NCBI GenBank assembly: GCA_037892935.1
Contig: JAYXKI010000017.1
Span: forward strand, 496,001-560,000
Direction: 5' to 3'
DNA length: 64,000 nucleotides
Source: Phlebopus portentosus
Lineage: Eukaryota; Basidiomycota; Agaricomycetes; Boletales; Boletinellaceae
In this document: one piece after another, positions 48,235 to 63,947 of the stretch
Layout: every line of letters starts with the position of its first letter
Position numbering within the stretch: the stretch's first letter is position 1
The notes under the pieces: generated by a model
Databases searched by the model: none
What the model saw: only the letters and a program-made list of their open reading frames with translations
Told to the model about the DNA's origin: nothing
Program-made: the position numbers and the translations under genes

Positions 48235-49446
48235 GAGACTACCTGTTCATGAGAGAATGAGAGAGATGTCTTGACAAAGAAGCCTATCGTTTACATAAGC
48301 TTACATAAAAGGCATGTCGTGCCTGACGATCATGATATTTAAAATATCATTATGTATACTTCATGTATTTAACTATCTGACTTGCTCATATCGGCAAAGG
48401 TGAGGGATCTCCTCGTTTCGCTGTTGTTTATTTCCCAAAAAGGCATGCAAATTACCTTCCATAAATGGGGGGGCCGAAGACTTTTTGTACCCACCTGTAT
48501 CTGCTTTGATGATATTTTAATTATCAAATTGCATATCAATTCAAATATCATCATCAATGATATCCTTATTTGCCTGTTGTGGTTCAGCAAACATCCATGC
48601 TAGTACTTAAAGTTTCACTTTATTTGGAAAAATAGCATAGGTAAAAAATTAAAACCTAATAAAAATTAGAACTCTACATCCCACACTCCATAGTGCAGAA
48701 TGCCACTTCACTTCACATCAACTGTGCCGAGCCTGTAAATTTTTATTTTTATTTGTAGAATCTCATACAGGCAAATACTGGTCCTTTAAACACTACTATT
48801 CCTTTAAACACCTTGCATTTCTCCACTCAACTCTTCATTTCTCACCACAAAAAAATTATGGTGGGTGCTTAATGCACCAATTAATGTGTGTGTAAAATTT
48901 TAAAGAAAATGAGCAAGTTTTTGAGCCTGTAAAAATCAGATAGTCAATAAATTTTGGTATAGTTGGTATACCTAAGGCTAAAGACACCATACTCAAGCAA
49001 TATTTTTACATTTAATTGTACTTTTAAGCACTCTGTCCAATAATATAGTATTTCAACTGTCTTCACTCAAGTTTTCATAGAAAAGCATGCACACAATAAA
49101 TTAATACAAGATGGACAAGCAAAAAGTGTGACAGGTGGGTAAAGGATTCATTTACATAATGAGATCGGCATTTGTTACATGATTTGGTGAGAATAGCTGA
49201 TCTGTAATGTCACATAGTGTTCAGAGGAGTGGTACATTCTCTCTACTTTTTCATCTGTCCATATTTATTTTTTGCAGACATTTTTCTTCTCAAAAAAAAT
49301 CAGACATATAGATGACATGTAGGACTATAATTTAATGTATTAATATTGAGGGAAAGATGTGCACAGTAAGCTCATGTCATGGGGATCACCGGGATCATTT
49401 TTGGTCGTAGCCAACCTCACGAGCAGCCTTTTAGCGCGAAGGGAGG
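48235..49446. other. AT-rich island, no gene
   Basis: From about 48300 to 49340 the sequence is visibly much richer in A and T than its surroundings, with many A and T runs, and lacks coding frames. A hairpin-like word at 48872-48890 (GGTGCTTA then TGCACCAATTAA) recurs in the arms of the element at 55.3 and 56.6 kb. It may be a non-autonomous element or a relic of one. Confidence 0.5.
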
Positions 49447-52170
49447 ATGGAGGATCTCGAAGAAGCGATCTTGCTAGAACATGCGGCGCTGGAGCTTCGA
49501 CCGGAAGGTCATCTAGATCATTCTTCGTCATTGGCCGGTCTTGCGAGCAGCCTCTGGGCTCTCTTTAAGCATGGCGGGAAGATGGAGGATCTTGAGGAAG
49601 TGATCTCGATGAACGTGCTGCATTGGAGCTTCGACCTGAGCGTCACCCGGATCACTCTGAGTCGGTGGTTAACCTTGCGACCAGCCTTAGGACGCGCTTT
49701 GAGCACGGCGGAAGAATGGAGGACCTTGAGGAAGCCATCTCACTAGAACGTGCCGCGCTGGAGCTTCGACCTGAGGGCCATTCGTACCGTTCTTGGTCGC
49801 TGGGCAACCTCGCGAATAGCCTTAAGATGTGCTTTTGGCGCGACGGGAGGATGGAGGATATCAAGGAAGTGATCTCCCTAGAACGCGTTACGCTGTAGCT
49901 TCGACCTAGAGGCCATCCGTATCATGCTTCATCGTTAGGCAATCTGGCGAGCAGCCTTTGGACGCGCTTTGAGCAAGACGGAAAGTTGAAGGTTCTCGAG
50001 GAAGCGATCTCGCTAGAACGCGTCGCGGTGGAGCTTCGGCCGGAGGGTCATCCTGATCGTTCTTCGGCGTTTTTGGCTAACCTTGTGAGTAGCTTTAGGA
50101 TGCGCTTTGAGCATGAAGGAAGGATTGAGGATCTCGAGGAGGCGATCTCACTAGAACGCGCCACGCTGGACCTCCGACCGGAGGGCAACTTCTATCGTTC
50201 TTTGTCGTTGGCTAATTTTGCGAACAGCCTTAGAGCGCGGTTTCTGCGCGACGGGAGGGTGAAGTATCTCGAGGAAGCGATCTCGACGGTCCGCGCCGCG
50301 CTGGAGCTTCGACCTGAGGGTCATCCGGATCGTTCTTTGTTGTTAGCTAACCTTGCCGAGTTCCTCTACGATCGCCATGAGAAAGAAGGACATAAAAGAG
50401 CATCTCGAGGAATCCATCCGGTCTTTGAGGCTTGCCTCCTTTCACTCGTTCTCGAACTTTGCGATTCGTCTTGACGCTACATATAGATGGGCAACAGTGG
50501 CTCGATCCCATGATCATAACACTGTCATTGAAGCTCACAGAACGGCCATGTCTCTCCTTCAACGTGCCCTCACCACAAGACCTACTCGATTCGAACGACA
50601 CAAATCTCTCCGTAGCCATAGTCACTATCAGTCTATTGCGTTAGACGCGGCCTCACATACCATCAACAAGGGCGAATTCACTCTGACCATCGAGTTCCTT
50701 GAGGGAGAGCATTGCTTTGGTCATAGATGCGTGGATTTAGGACCTCTCTCGAGCAGCTTTCGGAAGTAAATAGAACGCTCTCCGAAATATTTGAGGCCCG
50801 TAACCGTCAACTTGAAGCTCTTATGACATTGTCTGGGTCACATATGTCTGTTCAAGTACGACTGCAATCGGTACTCATGGACACAACCCATTTCAGGAGC
50901 AACGTGCAACTGATGAGACGTTGGCACAGATGCGACGATTATCGGAAGAACAGGAAGTCAGTGAAATACGTCAAATACCCGGATTTGATGACTTCCTCAA
51001 GGCCAAACCATTCGATGCTATACAGCAAGCGGCCTCGGAAGGACCTGTCATTGTTCTCAATCACTCCAAGTATAGATGCGACGCGCTGATTGTTCTCGCA
51101 CGCGAGAACGATCCGTGTGTCTATGTTCCGCTGGATGAGCATTTCTACGCTGATTCTATCAATTTACATGAGGAGCTCATCCGAATCCGCCCCGAACATG
51201 GAGTAGGTTCCAGCGCATATGACGAGGTGCTTCGACGAGTAATGAAGACGCTATGGGAGAGAGTCGTATCCAAAATCATTCAAAATTCCTAGAACTCGGG
51301 ATTGTCGAGGCATCGCGCATTTGGTGGTGTCCCACCTCGGTGCTCTCTGCCTTCCCTTTTCACGCCGCAGGTCCATACAAGAGCTGGGACGGTAGTATCA
51401 AGTATCTCCTGGATGATTACGTATCGTCATACACTCCGACTCTCACGTCGCTCATGAATGCACGATCCGCTCTCCAAATCGGATGCTCTTTGTTGCTGGC
51501 ACGAAGCTTCCTTCGGCCGAGAAAGAAAGAAAGGCTATAAGTAGAACTCGCCGCTGTAAGGTTCTCCTTGATGATTCCGCAACCCCAGAAGCAGTGCTCG
51601 AGCAGCTTCAAAAGTCGCGACGGGTGCATTTTGTGTGCCATGGATCACTCGATGACGAACCTTTCAACTCCTCTCTCAAGCTTCCTGGTGGACGGCTTAC
51701 TTTACTAGACATCGCGCGAGCCAACCTCCCGAATGCAGAGTTCGCATTTCTTTCAGCTTGTCACTGCGGAACAAGGTCCTAATTTTGCACTGGACGAGGC
51801 GCTCCATCTAGCAGCCGGTGTGCAGTTCTGCGGATTCCGAAGCGTGGTCGGCACAATGTGGAAATTGCTTGACAAGGACGGTCCTTCTTTACCGGCGCCA
51901 TTTACGGGCACCTTATGAGCGAGCTAGAAGAGGGGGAAAGTAGATTCAAGAGGGTTGCTGAGGGGCCAAATGGAGAGGATGTGGATGTTATATGGGTCAA
52001 CCTTGTTCATATACGTGCCTGACTGTACTGCGGTGTACAAGAGGATCCGAAGGCATGGTATTAACGTTTTATTACATCTTACGCTCTTGTCTGACTTGAA
52101 GCGCAGTACATCCATGCAAAAGCTGCGAATGGGATCTAATGGAGCCAACTGGAGGGTTCTGAAAGCACGC
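49447..52170 (+). pseudogene. TPR-CHAT protein, heavily frameshifted
   Basis: CHAT is a caspase-like cysteine peptidase domain often preceded by TPR-like repeats, and it is common in agarics. The N-terminal half holds about seven repeats of roughly 42 residues, each of the form LEEAISLERAALELRPEGHP followed by ANLASSLRTRFEHGGRMED. The CHAT part keeps IWWCPTSVLSAFPFHAAGP, the catalytic His in VHFVCHGSL, the catalytic Cys in FLSACH, and ALHLAAGVQFCGFRSVVGTMW. The segments lie in changing frames: breaks occur near 49600, 50350, 50710, 50910, 51285, 51480, 51770 and 51895. There are nonsense codons at 49895 (TAG for GAG) and near 50735. So many breaks cannot be introns. It is a clear pseudogene. 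Confidence 0.88.
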
Positions 52171-52408
52171 GGGAGGTAGCGAGATGTTACGTAAATCGAA
52201 TGCCACTTATTGAAAACGAAAACGAAAATTTATAAATAATATATACATTGAACAAATCGAACCCGAAAGCATGCATTAACAAACAATTGCATCGTATAAT
52301 GTACGTCTATCGTCTATCATCTATCTATGCAAGCAAGAAAGAAAGTATCGTCAAATATCTACAACGTCCTCGTCCATGTGCTCCCCGCTCTGCCTACGCC
52401 ATAACCAA

Positions 52409-54663
52409 TCACTCTCGGCTCACATCACTGAATGATGGTCGAATTAATAACTGTCTTTAAGAGGATGGACAGAAAGGAAGCAGACGTACCGCCCGAAGAA
52501 CGTAACTTTCAGCCAATCGTTCGCCACTAGTGCACGATTCCGAAGCGAGAAGAGTGTGCTCAGGTATACGCTTCGCCAGAACAAGTAAGTCGCTACACCC
52601 CCTGAAGCAATCTGTGTCCGTGATGAGTATCATTCCACACAGGAAAAAAAGGGGGAAAAACGCACATTTCCATTGAACAGCGACAAATCCGCGATGGCCT
52701 TGTCCGACCCAATGTACGCCAATGATCCCTGATGAGAATAATGGAACGGCCTGATCTTCCTCGCCCTATCCAGCTGTTTCTCAAATTTCTTCACCTCCTC
52801 TGCAGGGACGGATGGTTCCGCATTCGTTCTTACTTCCGCCAGCTTAGCTTCTAACTGATCGCGCTTCGCCATTTGTTTGAATGCACGAGCGAGGTATGCA
52901 CCTTGCTGACTGGCCACTTGTGCTGTAGGAGCGTACGCACTGGCTGTGCAGTCTCCGATAGCGTAGATGTCACCCTTGGAACCCTTCATGAGGAGATAAT
53001 CGTCGACCGAAATTCCACGTTTATTTGCTTGCGCTTCGGGGAACTTGGCCATCAAGTCCAAAGAGATCTTGCGAGCCTTGTTCCCACCTGCCCAAACCAT
53101 CATACCATAAGGCATCTCTTGCAAGCTCTTATCTGACATTTGGAGCTGCACAGTCTGTTCTTTGACGCCCTTGACCATCGTCTTCGTTAAGATGTTGATC
53201 TTGGCATCCTTGAACGTTGACTCGGTATATTCGATCAACTGGCGGCTGAACATCGGTAATACGGTCGGAAGAGCCTCAATCAATGTGATCCGAACGTTCC
53301 CTGCCAGTTCGGGGTACCAAGTTCGCAAGTCATCCTCCAGGAAATCGTGTAACTCTCCTGCAAGCTCAACACCAGTGGGACCACCGCCAACGACAACGAC
53401 GTGTAAGAGTCGGGCGACCTCCTCAAGAGATTGGCCTGGAAAAGCCGCGGTTTCGATACAATCTAGGAACCGGCGCTGTGCCTCCTCGGCATCATGCAAC
53501 TCCTTCATGAAGCAAGCGTGCTCCTGCACTCCTGGAATACCGAAGGTCTGTACTTCCGCACCCACAGACATGACGAGGTAGTCATACGGGATCTCACGCG
53601 TCGAGACTTTTCCACGGACTTCTGAGGTGTCCTGGACGATTACGGTCTTTTTTACTGGATCAACATCTTGTGCTGCTGCCTCAATGACACCAACGATCCG
53701 CTTTTTATGTCTAGTTAAATGACGCGTAGCTAAATAGAGTCGATTCATTAGCGCTCAAGTCTGCGAAGCCTGTAGAGTAGATTATGCGAAGCTTACGTTG
53801 GCAAATTGACCGAGGCGTAATAGTGCCGACGGCCACCGAAGGCAAAAGAGGCGTGAAAAGGAAGTAATTCTTCGGACTAACGACGATCTGGAAGCGGAAA
53901 GAAGAGAAGTCGCGTCAGAACATCCTCGTGACAGCAAACGCAAACGTCATCAGGCAAAATTAAATCAAGAAATGTAAATAATACACGCGGGATCAAATCT
54001 CGTGACAGTAAAACGTCATCAGGCAAAATTAGATCAAATGTGCAATACCGCGGGATCAAATGCAATCTTCTCGCAGAACAGACCGAAAAGACCAGACCGA
54101 GCCCGCCCCTCCAGCGTCGAAAATAAAATAAAAGGTCGAATCAAGACGACTTACCACATTGTAATCCTCCGTGTCTAACGATCTTAAGAAGCTAGTGGCG
54201 CCCCACCCACTCCCAAGCACCACAACAGTCTTCTTTGATGGATCGAACGGAAGTTGCTCCCCAGGATGTTTGTCCTTCCAGGTAAAGTAGAAGAAGACAC
54301 CAGAGGTGGTGACGACGGTGAACAAGGTGACACGTCCGACGCTTTGAAGGAACGACCGCCATCTGCTGTTCTTGCCGTTCCCGTTCCCGCTGGTCGGCGG
54401 AGGAGTTGGAGCGGATGTTGTTGATGTTGACGTTGATGCCGACTGTCGAGGTATTCAGTATTACGCTTGTATGAGCGGAGTGCGTAAGGAAGACGTACTG
54501 GAGTTGCCTCAGCGAATAAGCGCGGGCTTGAGGAGAATTTTCGAGGCTGGACGACAATGTTCTTGCGTCCGAAAGATGCGGAGGACGACGGACGCGTCGC
54601 ACGGCGTGCTGCGGCGACCAGGCGAGCTATACACCGCAAATCACCTAAGTAACTACTCGACAT
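52409..54663 (-). CDS. NDE1: Alternative (type II, rotenone-insensitive) NADH:ubiquinone oxidoreductase
   Basis: Single-subunit FAD flavoprotein of the inner mitochondrial membrane that oxidises NADH and reduces ubiquinone without pumping protons. The ATG at 54663 ([16 protein letters not shown]) gives an Arg/Ser-rich targeting sequence; an in-frame upstream ATG exists at 54744. After an intron, [17 protein letters not shown] is a membrane anchor, then [20 protein letters not shown] is the FAD-binding motif. A long intron (about 320 nt, holding a direct repeat) leads to [20 protein letters not shown]. Next come [32 protein letters not shown] (NADH site), [24 protein letters not shown] and [11 protein letters not shown]. 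The last coding bases are in a small exon (DVSRE), with stop at 52409. External or internal orientation is not determined, so the symbol is provisional. All motifs are in frame. Confidence 0.88.
53927..54062. repeat. Tandem direct repeat, about 74-bp period, in the NADH dehydrogenase intron
   Basis: CGTGACAG-x-AAACG, CGTCATCAGGCAAAATTA and CGCGGGATCAAAT occur twice in the same order, starting at 53927 and 54001. The units are similar but not identical. Confidence 0.8.
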
Positions 54664-55021
54664 CACATCACGAATAAGAATGCCACTCACAGCGCGCGAG
54701 GTGCATGAGTGCGCGACGAGAAAGGGTAAGGAGCGGATAGGCAAGAAAGAGATGGGGAAAGCTGGTATGACGCCTGACCGTCGTCCGGTGGGACCGTAGG
54801 TTTTGTTTCGTAATGTAATTTTTACGGACCACGCAAATTTTGCGCATCCTTACCCGGATAACGAGCCGGTCGTGCCATCAGCTCATTGGTCCGGGATGCC
54901 GGGCGCATGTCCTCATTGGGCGATGCGTCACCACGGTGATTCGCAGTTCACTGGACGGACACGGAGTTTTGCGAGCGGAGAATGAGTGGCGAATGGAGGA
55001 ACCGCAATGATGAATATGTAA
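54664..55021. promoter_or_regulatory. Promoter side of the NADH dehydrogenase gene
   Basis: Upstream of the minus-strand gene. CCAAT-type words (ATTGG on plus near 54884 and 54915) occur, as is usual for respiratory genes, but their function is an inference. Confidence 0.35.
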
Positions 55022-55049
55022 AGGCACCGAGATAACTTTTGAGATGCAT

Positions 55050-55112
55050 GTGGGAATTTAAAATCTCATGATGTGTTTCTCCCACATGAGAGATTTTAAA
55101 TTTCCATGCTGG
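55050..55112. repeat. Imperfect inverted repeat next to the Pack-type element
   Basis: GGAATTTAAAATCTCAT is mirrored by ATGAGAGATTTTAAATTTCC after a spacer of about 20 nt. Confidence 0.7.
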
Positions 55113-55140
55113 AGGGATCTTCCTGGCCTTCAGAAGATAC

Positions 55141-55399
55141 CACAGGGGGTAGAATTACGTTTCGGAGCTGCTTATAAATGAAACAGAATTGGAAAGCTCA
55201 CCTCTGATTGGCTGGATTCCAGTTCCGGATCAAATATTTTAGGATCCGAAATAGGGTTTTGCCCCCTGTGTACTAAATCTCGGCCTAATGGAAATGAAAT
55301 CTAAAATTTAATTGGTGCATCTCGTAAGCACCGAGATTTTGATGCGATCGGTGCGCGATCAGAGCGCGACCATTGCGCGACCGCCGGCGCGCGATGAGT
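55141..55399 (+). repeat. Left inverted arm of the gene-capturing element
   Basis: Starts CACAGGGGGTAGAATTACGT and matches the reverse complement of 56578-56910 over its whole length, including AACAGAATTGGAAAGCTC, AATTGGTGCATCTCGTAAGC and the GC-rich inner end GCGCGATGAGT. It is shorter than the right arm by an internal gap of about 85 bp. Within it, the first 132 bp are themselves flanked by CACAGGGGG and CCCCCTGTG, like a nested MITE. Confidence 0.9.
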
Positions 55400-55551
55400 G
55401 AAGTCAGAGATGAGATATTATATTTTATGTCGCTAATCTTCGGTCCCCACGAACCAGTAACCACGAGAGACAAATGCTAACATTTATACTAGGTTATGTT
55501 GTATCAATTTGTCATGATATTTCACCCGTACATTGTCTCTTCAACTATCAG

Positions 55552-56477
55552 TAAGTCAAACCCTGCGTTCGCGGATACAATACGACTGGCTCGCGATCCA
55601 AAGCACCCCATGGCGGCAGTGTTGCCCTTTTGCAAAGGGAAATGGTATCCGAAGCTGATTCCTGAATCCCAATTCGACGGAGCCGGTGGTTCAGAGCGAC
55701 CCGAGGACCCAAACCGCGGCCATGGTGATCATGGACACGTTCAACCACATATTCGGAAGGAGCAATATAAAGGTCGAAGAGTGATGAGGATGAAGAGCTC
55801 AAGGTAGCACAACCGGATAAATGTCCCTTCATGCACGCCGAGGTCTTTAACGTTTTGGGAAAAAATCTCCGACGATGATCTTGCTTTACTCGAGCTATCA
55901 AATGATACGCGTGTCCAGACTGGATGATTCTTACGGTTCTACATGTTCCACCGACGTGGAGCCTTGCACAGTCAGGACGATTTGACGTGCAAATTGGGCG
56001 GCATCATAAAAGCGTCCGCGAATGTATTCGGATATGAAGAGGAAGGAGCTCGGGCCCATGTTATATCTGAGTTTGAGCAGTTGCTCCAGATAAGCAATCA
56101 GATATGTGGTAAGAGACCGCTTACCACGTTATGTCCGGTTCCATGTCTCCACATACGTGGACAATGACATTGCTGGGACACCTAAAGCTCTAAAAAAGTC
56201 TGGTCGATCTGTCAAAGCTATTCACGCTCGTTTGCAGTAACGGCAAGGAGGGTCATCTACGTGGTAACTTGATGGGAAAACGTGCCGATGCATTGTCATC
56301 ACCGGAGACCCAAACCTAGAACTTGACGAAGTCGGCGTGCCGAAGAGCATTGTCGTAACTCTCACGTACCAAGAAAGAGGTTAATAGGAAGAGCGTCTTG
56401 ATTGATGTGTGGTTTAAAACTGTTTGACAGTGACCCCGTACAATATCGCGTACTTACAAGAACTCGTGCGGAATGTA
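55552..56477 (+). pseudogene. Captured fragment of RPB1 (RNA polymerase II largest subunit)
   Basis: The plus strand reads, in broken frames: SNPAFADTIRLARDPK, then GHVQPHIRKE, then ISDDDLALLELSNDTRVQTG followed by a stop in place of Trp, and SQDDLTCKLGGIIKASANV with AHVISEFEQLLQ. After a short gap come [40 protein letters not shown] and VTPYNIAYLQELVRN. These are the clamp-core segments of RPB1 in their natural order, up to the conserved GNLMGKR and [12 protein letters not shown] region. An intron before VTPYNIAY is retained (56381-56432), so the copy came from genomic DNA. Stops and indels make it non-coding. The zinc-binding N-terminus and everything after LVRN are absent. Confidence 0.92.
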
Positions 56478-56577
56478 ATGAGAGGTTTAACTTCCGCAGA
56501 CTGTAAATCACGTACAAGTAAGGAGATCAACGCTAAAAAGTACGAAACTGAGGATGAGAGAAGCAACGAAGTAAATC

Positions 56578-56910
56578 ACTCATCGCGCGCTGATCGCGCA
56601 ATGGTCACGCTCTGAAAATGTCGGTGCTTACGAGATGCACCAATTAAATTTTACATCTCGGATCCAACGAGATTTATAATTAGCATCTCACGGAGGATTT
56701 CGGGCAGGCACATTGAGATCCAACAAAGAGATCCTAAATTTCATTAGCTAAATTTTTAGTTTCCGTTAGGCCGAGAGTAATACAGGGGGCGAAACCCTAT
56801 TTCCGAACCTGAAAATTTCGATCCGGAACTGAAATCCAGCCAATTGGAGGCGAGCTTTCCAATTCTGTTTCCTATATAAACGGCTCAGAAACGTAATTCT
56901 GCCCTCTGTG
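56578..56910 (-). repeat. Right inverted arm of the gene-capturing element
   Basis: The reverse complement begins CACAGAGGGCAGAATTACGT and follows the left arm closely. It carries about 85 bp more, located between the GGCCTAA and AATTGGTGC words. Confidence 0.9.
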
Positions 56911-57900
56911 CGCAAGTTATGTTATCACCGCGCTCTCCCATCCTAATCCTTTTCCTTCACCAATACCTGTTAACGTTGTCTTTGATTCCTGCAGGTGGGC
57001 TCTTTCGTGTGCTTTACTGAGTCACGAAAATCACTTGGTGAAGTGAAAGAGTTTTCTCTTGAGGTTTTACACGTACCTGAAATTATCATGCCTACATGAC
57101 GAGCGATTGCTGATCCCAAGATTATCATCAACACGTTACTTACAGTACGTACAGCCCAAAGTCTTACAATGTCTGCTGCAGTCGATGGCAGTACAGCGAG
57201 TCGCGAATTCGGTATGTTCGGGCTCACAGCTGTAGGATGGAATTGCAGTTAGTGCTATTGAAATGTAGTTGGACCTGATGAACAGTTTTCCTGCTTTCGC
57301 AACCTTCTATGGTACATGATCATCCGTGAGCGATGTCATGTAGGTATTAAGTATATGAATTAAATTATGCTTCAAGCTAGTAGACAGTTTTTCAGGGCCT
57401 TAGAGAATTGGGTGGAAAGTGATACCGCGACCTCGGTGTTGGCAAATTTGCCGTCCTTCCTTCTTGCCTCCTTGTTTTCCTGCATATGTAACTTCTGCTT
57501 CACGTTAGTACTTTCACAATAAAAAAGTTCTGAAATCGATGAAATGCGGCCGCTTTGACTGACGCATCTATAATTTCCCTGTTCGGACGTGAGGTGTTTA
57601 CGACCGTCGACCGCAGTGCGCCTTATACCCCATATCAAGTGTAAAGATGATCAACACCGTACGACTCACCGACCTACAACTGAGTGCCTTCAAAGCCGAG
57701 CAGTGCGCATCTTTACGCGATAGTACCTCTGTCGCAAATATAAAGCTCTCGAGTCAATCCAGTGAGGAAATCCCCAGTTCGGGATTTTCGGATTTTCGTC
57801 GAAGATTTTGGCCATTTGCTTCCTGACTCGTTCATTTCCACACTTTCCTCGTCCACAGTTCGGGCCTCGCTCCTGTAGAACAGTTCCGCGAGAGGTCAAT
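56911..57900. other. Interval upstream of ARO1
   Basis: No gene was recognised. A minus-strand frame at 57372-57638 lacks motifs. The last few hundred bases should be the ARO1 promoter, but no TATA box was seen. Confidence 0.4.
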
Positions 57901-63041
<5,141 letters not shown>

Positions 63042-63947
63042 AATGCCTTCCATTTCTCAATATCGATCGCCGGCGTGCGCGTTTTTGTTATCTTGGTGGA
63101 ATTGTCAAATTATTGTAGAAAGTGTGGACAAAGCGGCCTTTAAAAGTGGAAAACACCGCTGTAGAAATATAGATTGCAATTTCCGTCTTCTACGAAATAA
63201 GTAGCAGTCGGAGCAAAGGGAACATGCTCGTGAGAATTCCGCGTTGACCTCAACCGGCTGCCGGCTGATCATCCAATACAACTTGCTCTCAACCACGATG
63301 ATAACTGGCGATAGTGGCTTTCCCCCTAATTGATCCCGGTGATGTTATTCCGCGCAAAAGCCCAAAACATACGCACCGCCTTCTGTTTTCTTGGCAACGG
63401 ATATACTTGGAAGATGCTGGGGTATACTCGATCTGGAATCCGATATTACTTTCTTCGGCGTCTACTTTGCCCGTGTCTACAAAACGTGCTTGAAAACGTC
63501 ATGGTCCTCCGGTGCTGCGGCCTCGTGTTCGTAATCTGCTCTACTATGCGTTTCGTGTGTGTATTTATATGTGCTGCGCACGCTCTCGGCGTGTCTTTTT
63601 TGCCTACTCTCTTCATAACTGTTTCGTAACTCTTTTATCCGTCTCTCTCTGTTCCGCTCTTTAGTTGCCTATCTTTAATTTTCTTCGTTCTCGTTTCTCT
63701 TTGCTCTGAAGTCATCCTTGATCTCCGCTGCGGCCAGATCGCATATATTGCATCTTGTATTGAACTTTTATCCTTCTCCCTCTTACACCCCCCGCGCCCG
63801 CTCAAGTGCGCGCACTCTGCTACTCGTTCTCTTCAAACGTCCCTTTCGTTTGCTGGTGCTACTCGAACTCGTTCGTCTGCCCTATAGTTCCTCAACCCTC
63901 AACGACTATCTCGCTCTAAGCTGCCAAGCAGAGGTCACGCTTGAAGA
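63042..63947 (+). promoter_or_regulatory. Interval before the next gene, pyrimidine-rich leader
   Basis: No gene was recognised in 63042-63600. From about 63600 to 63940 the plus strand is rich in C and T (CTCTTTTATCCGTCTCTCTC, CTCCCTCTTACACCCCCCGC), as is typical of fungal promoters and leaders just before a start codon. Confidence 0.5.

Larger units (their letters stand above)
55141..56910. mobile_element. Long-TIR element carrying a captured RPB1 fragment (Pack-type)
   Basis: Two inverted arms (55141-55399 and 56578-56910) enclose about 1.18 kb that contain a broken piece of the RNA polymerase II largest-subunit gene. No transposase is inside, so the element is non-autonomous. Long arms with a captured, intron-bearing host fragment are the hallmark of Pack-MULE-like elements, but the superfamily is not proven. 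No clear target duplication was seen at these edges. The true outer ends may lie slightly further out, since CACCGAGA recurs near 55027. Confidence 0.8.

Noticed and set aside
57372..57638. 88-codon minus-strand frame upstream of ARO1
   Set aside because: No recognisable domain, low complexity in parts, and no sign of splice partners.
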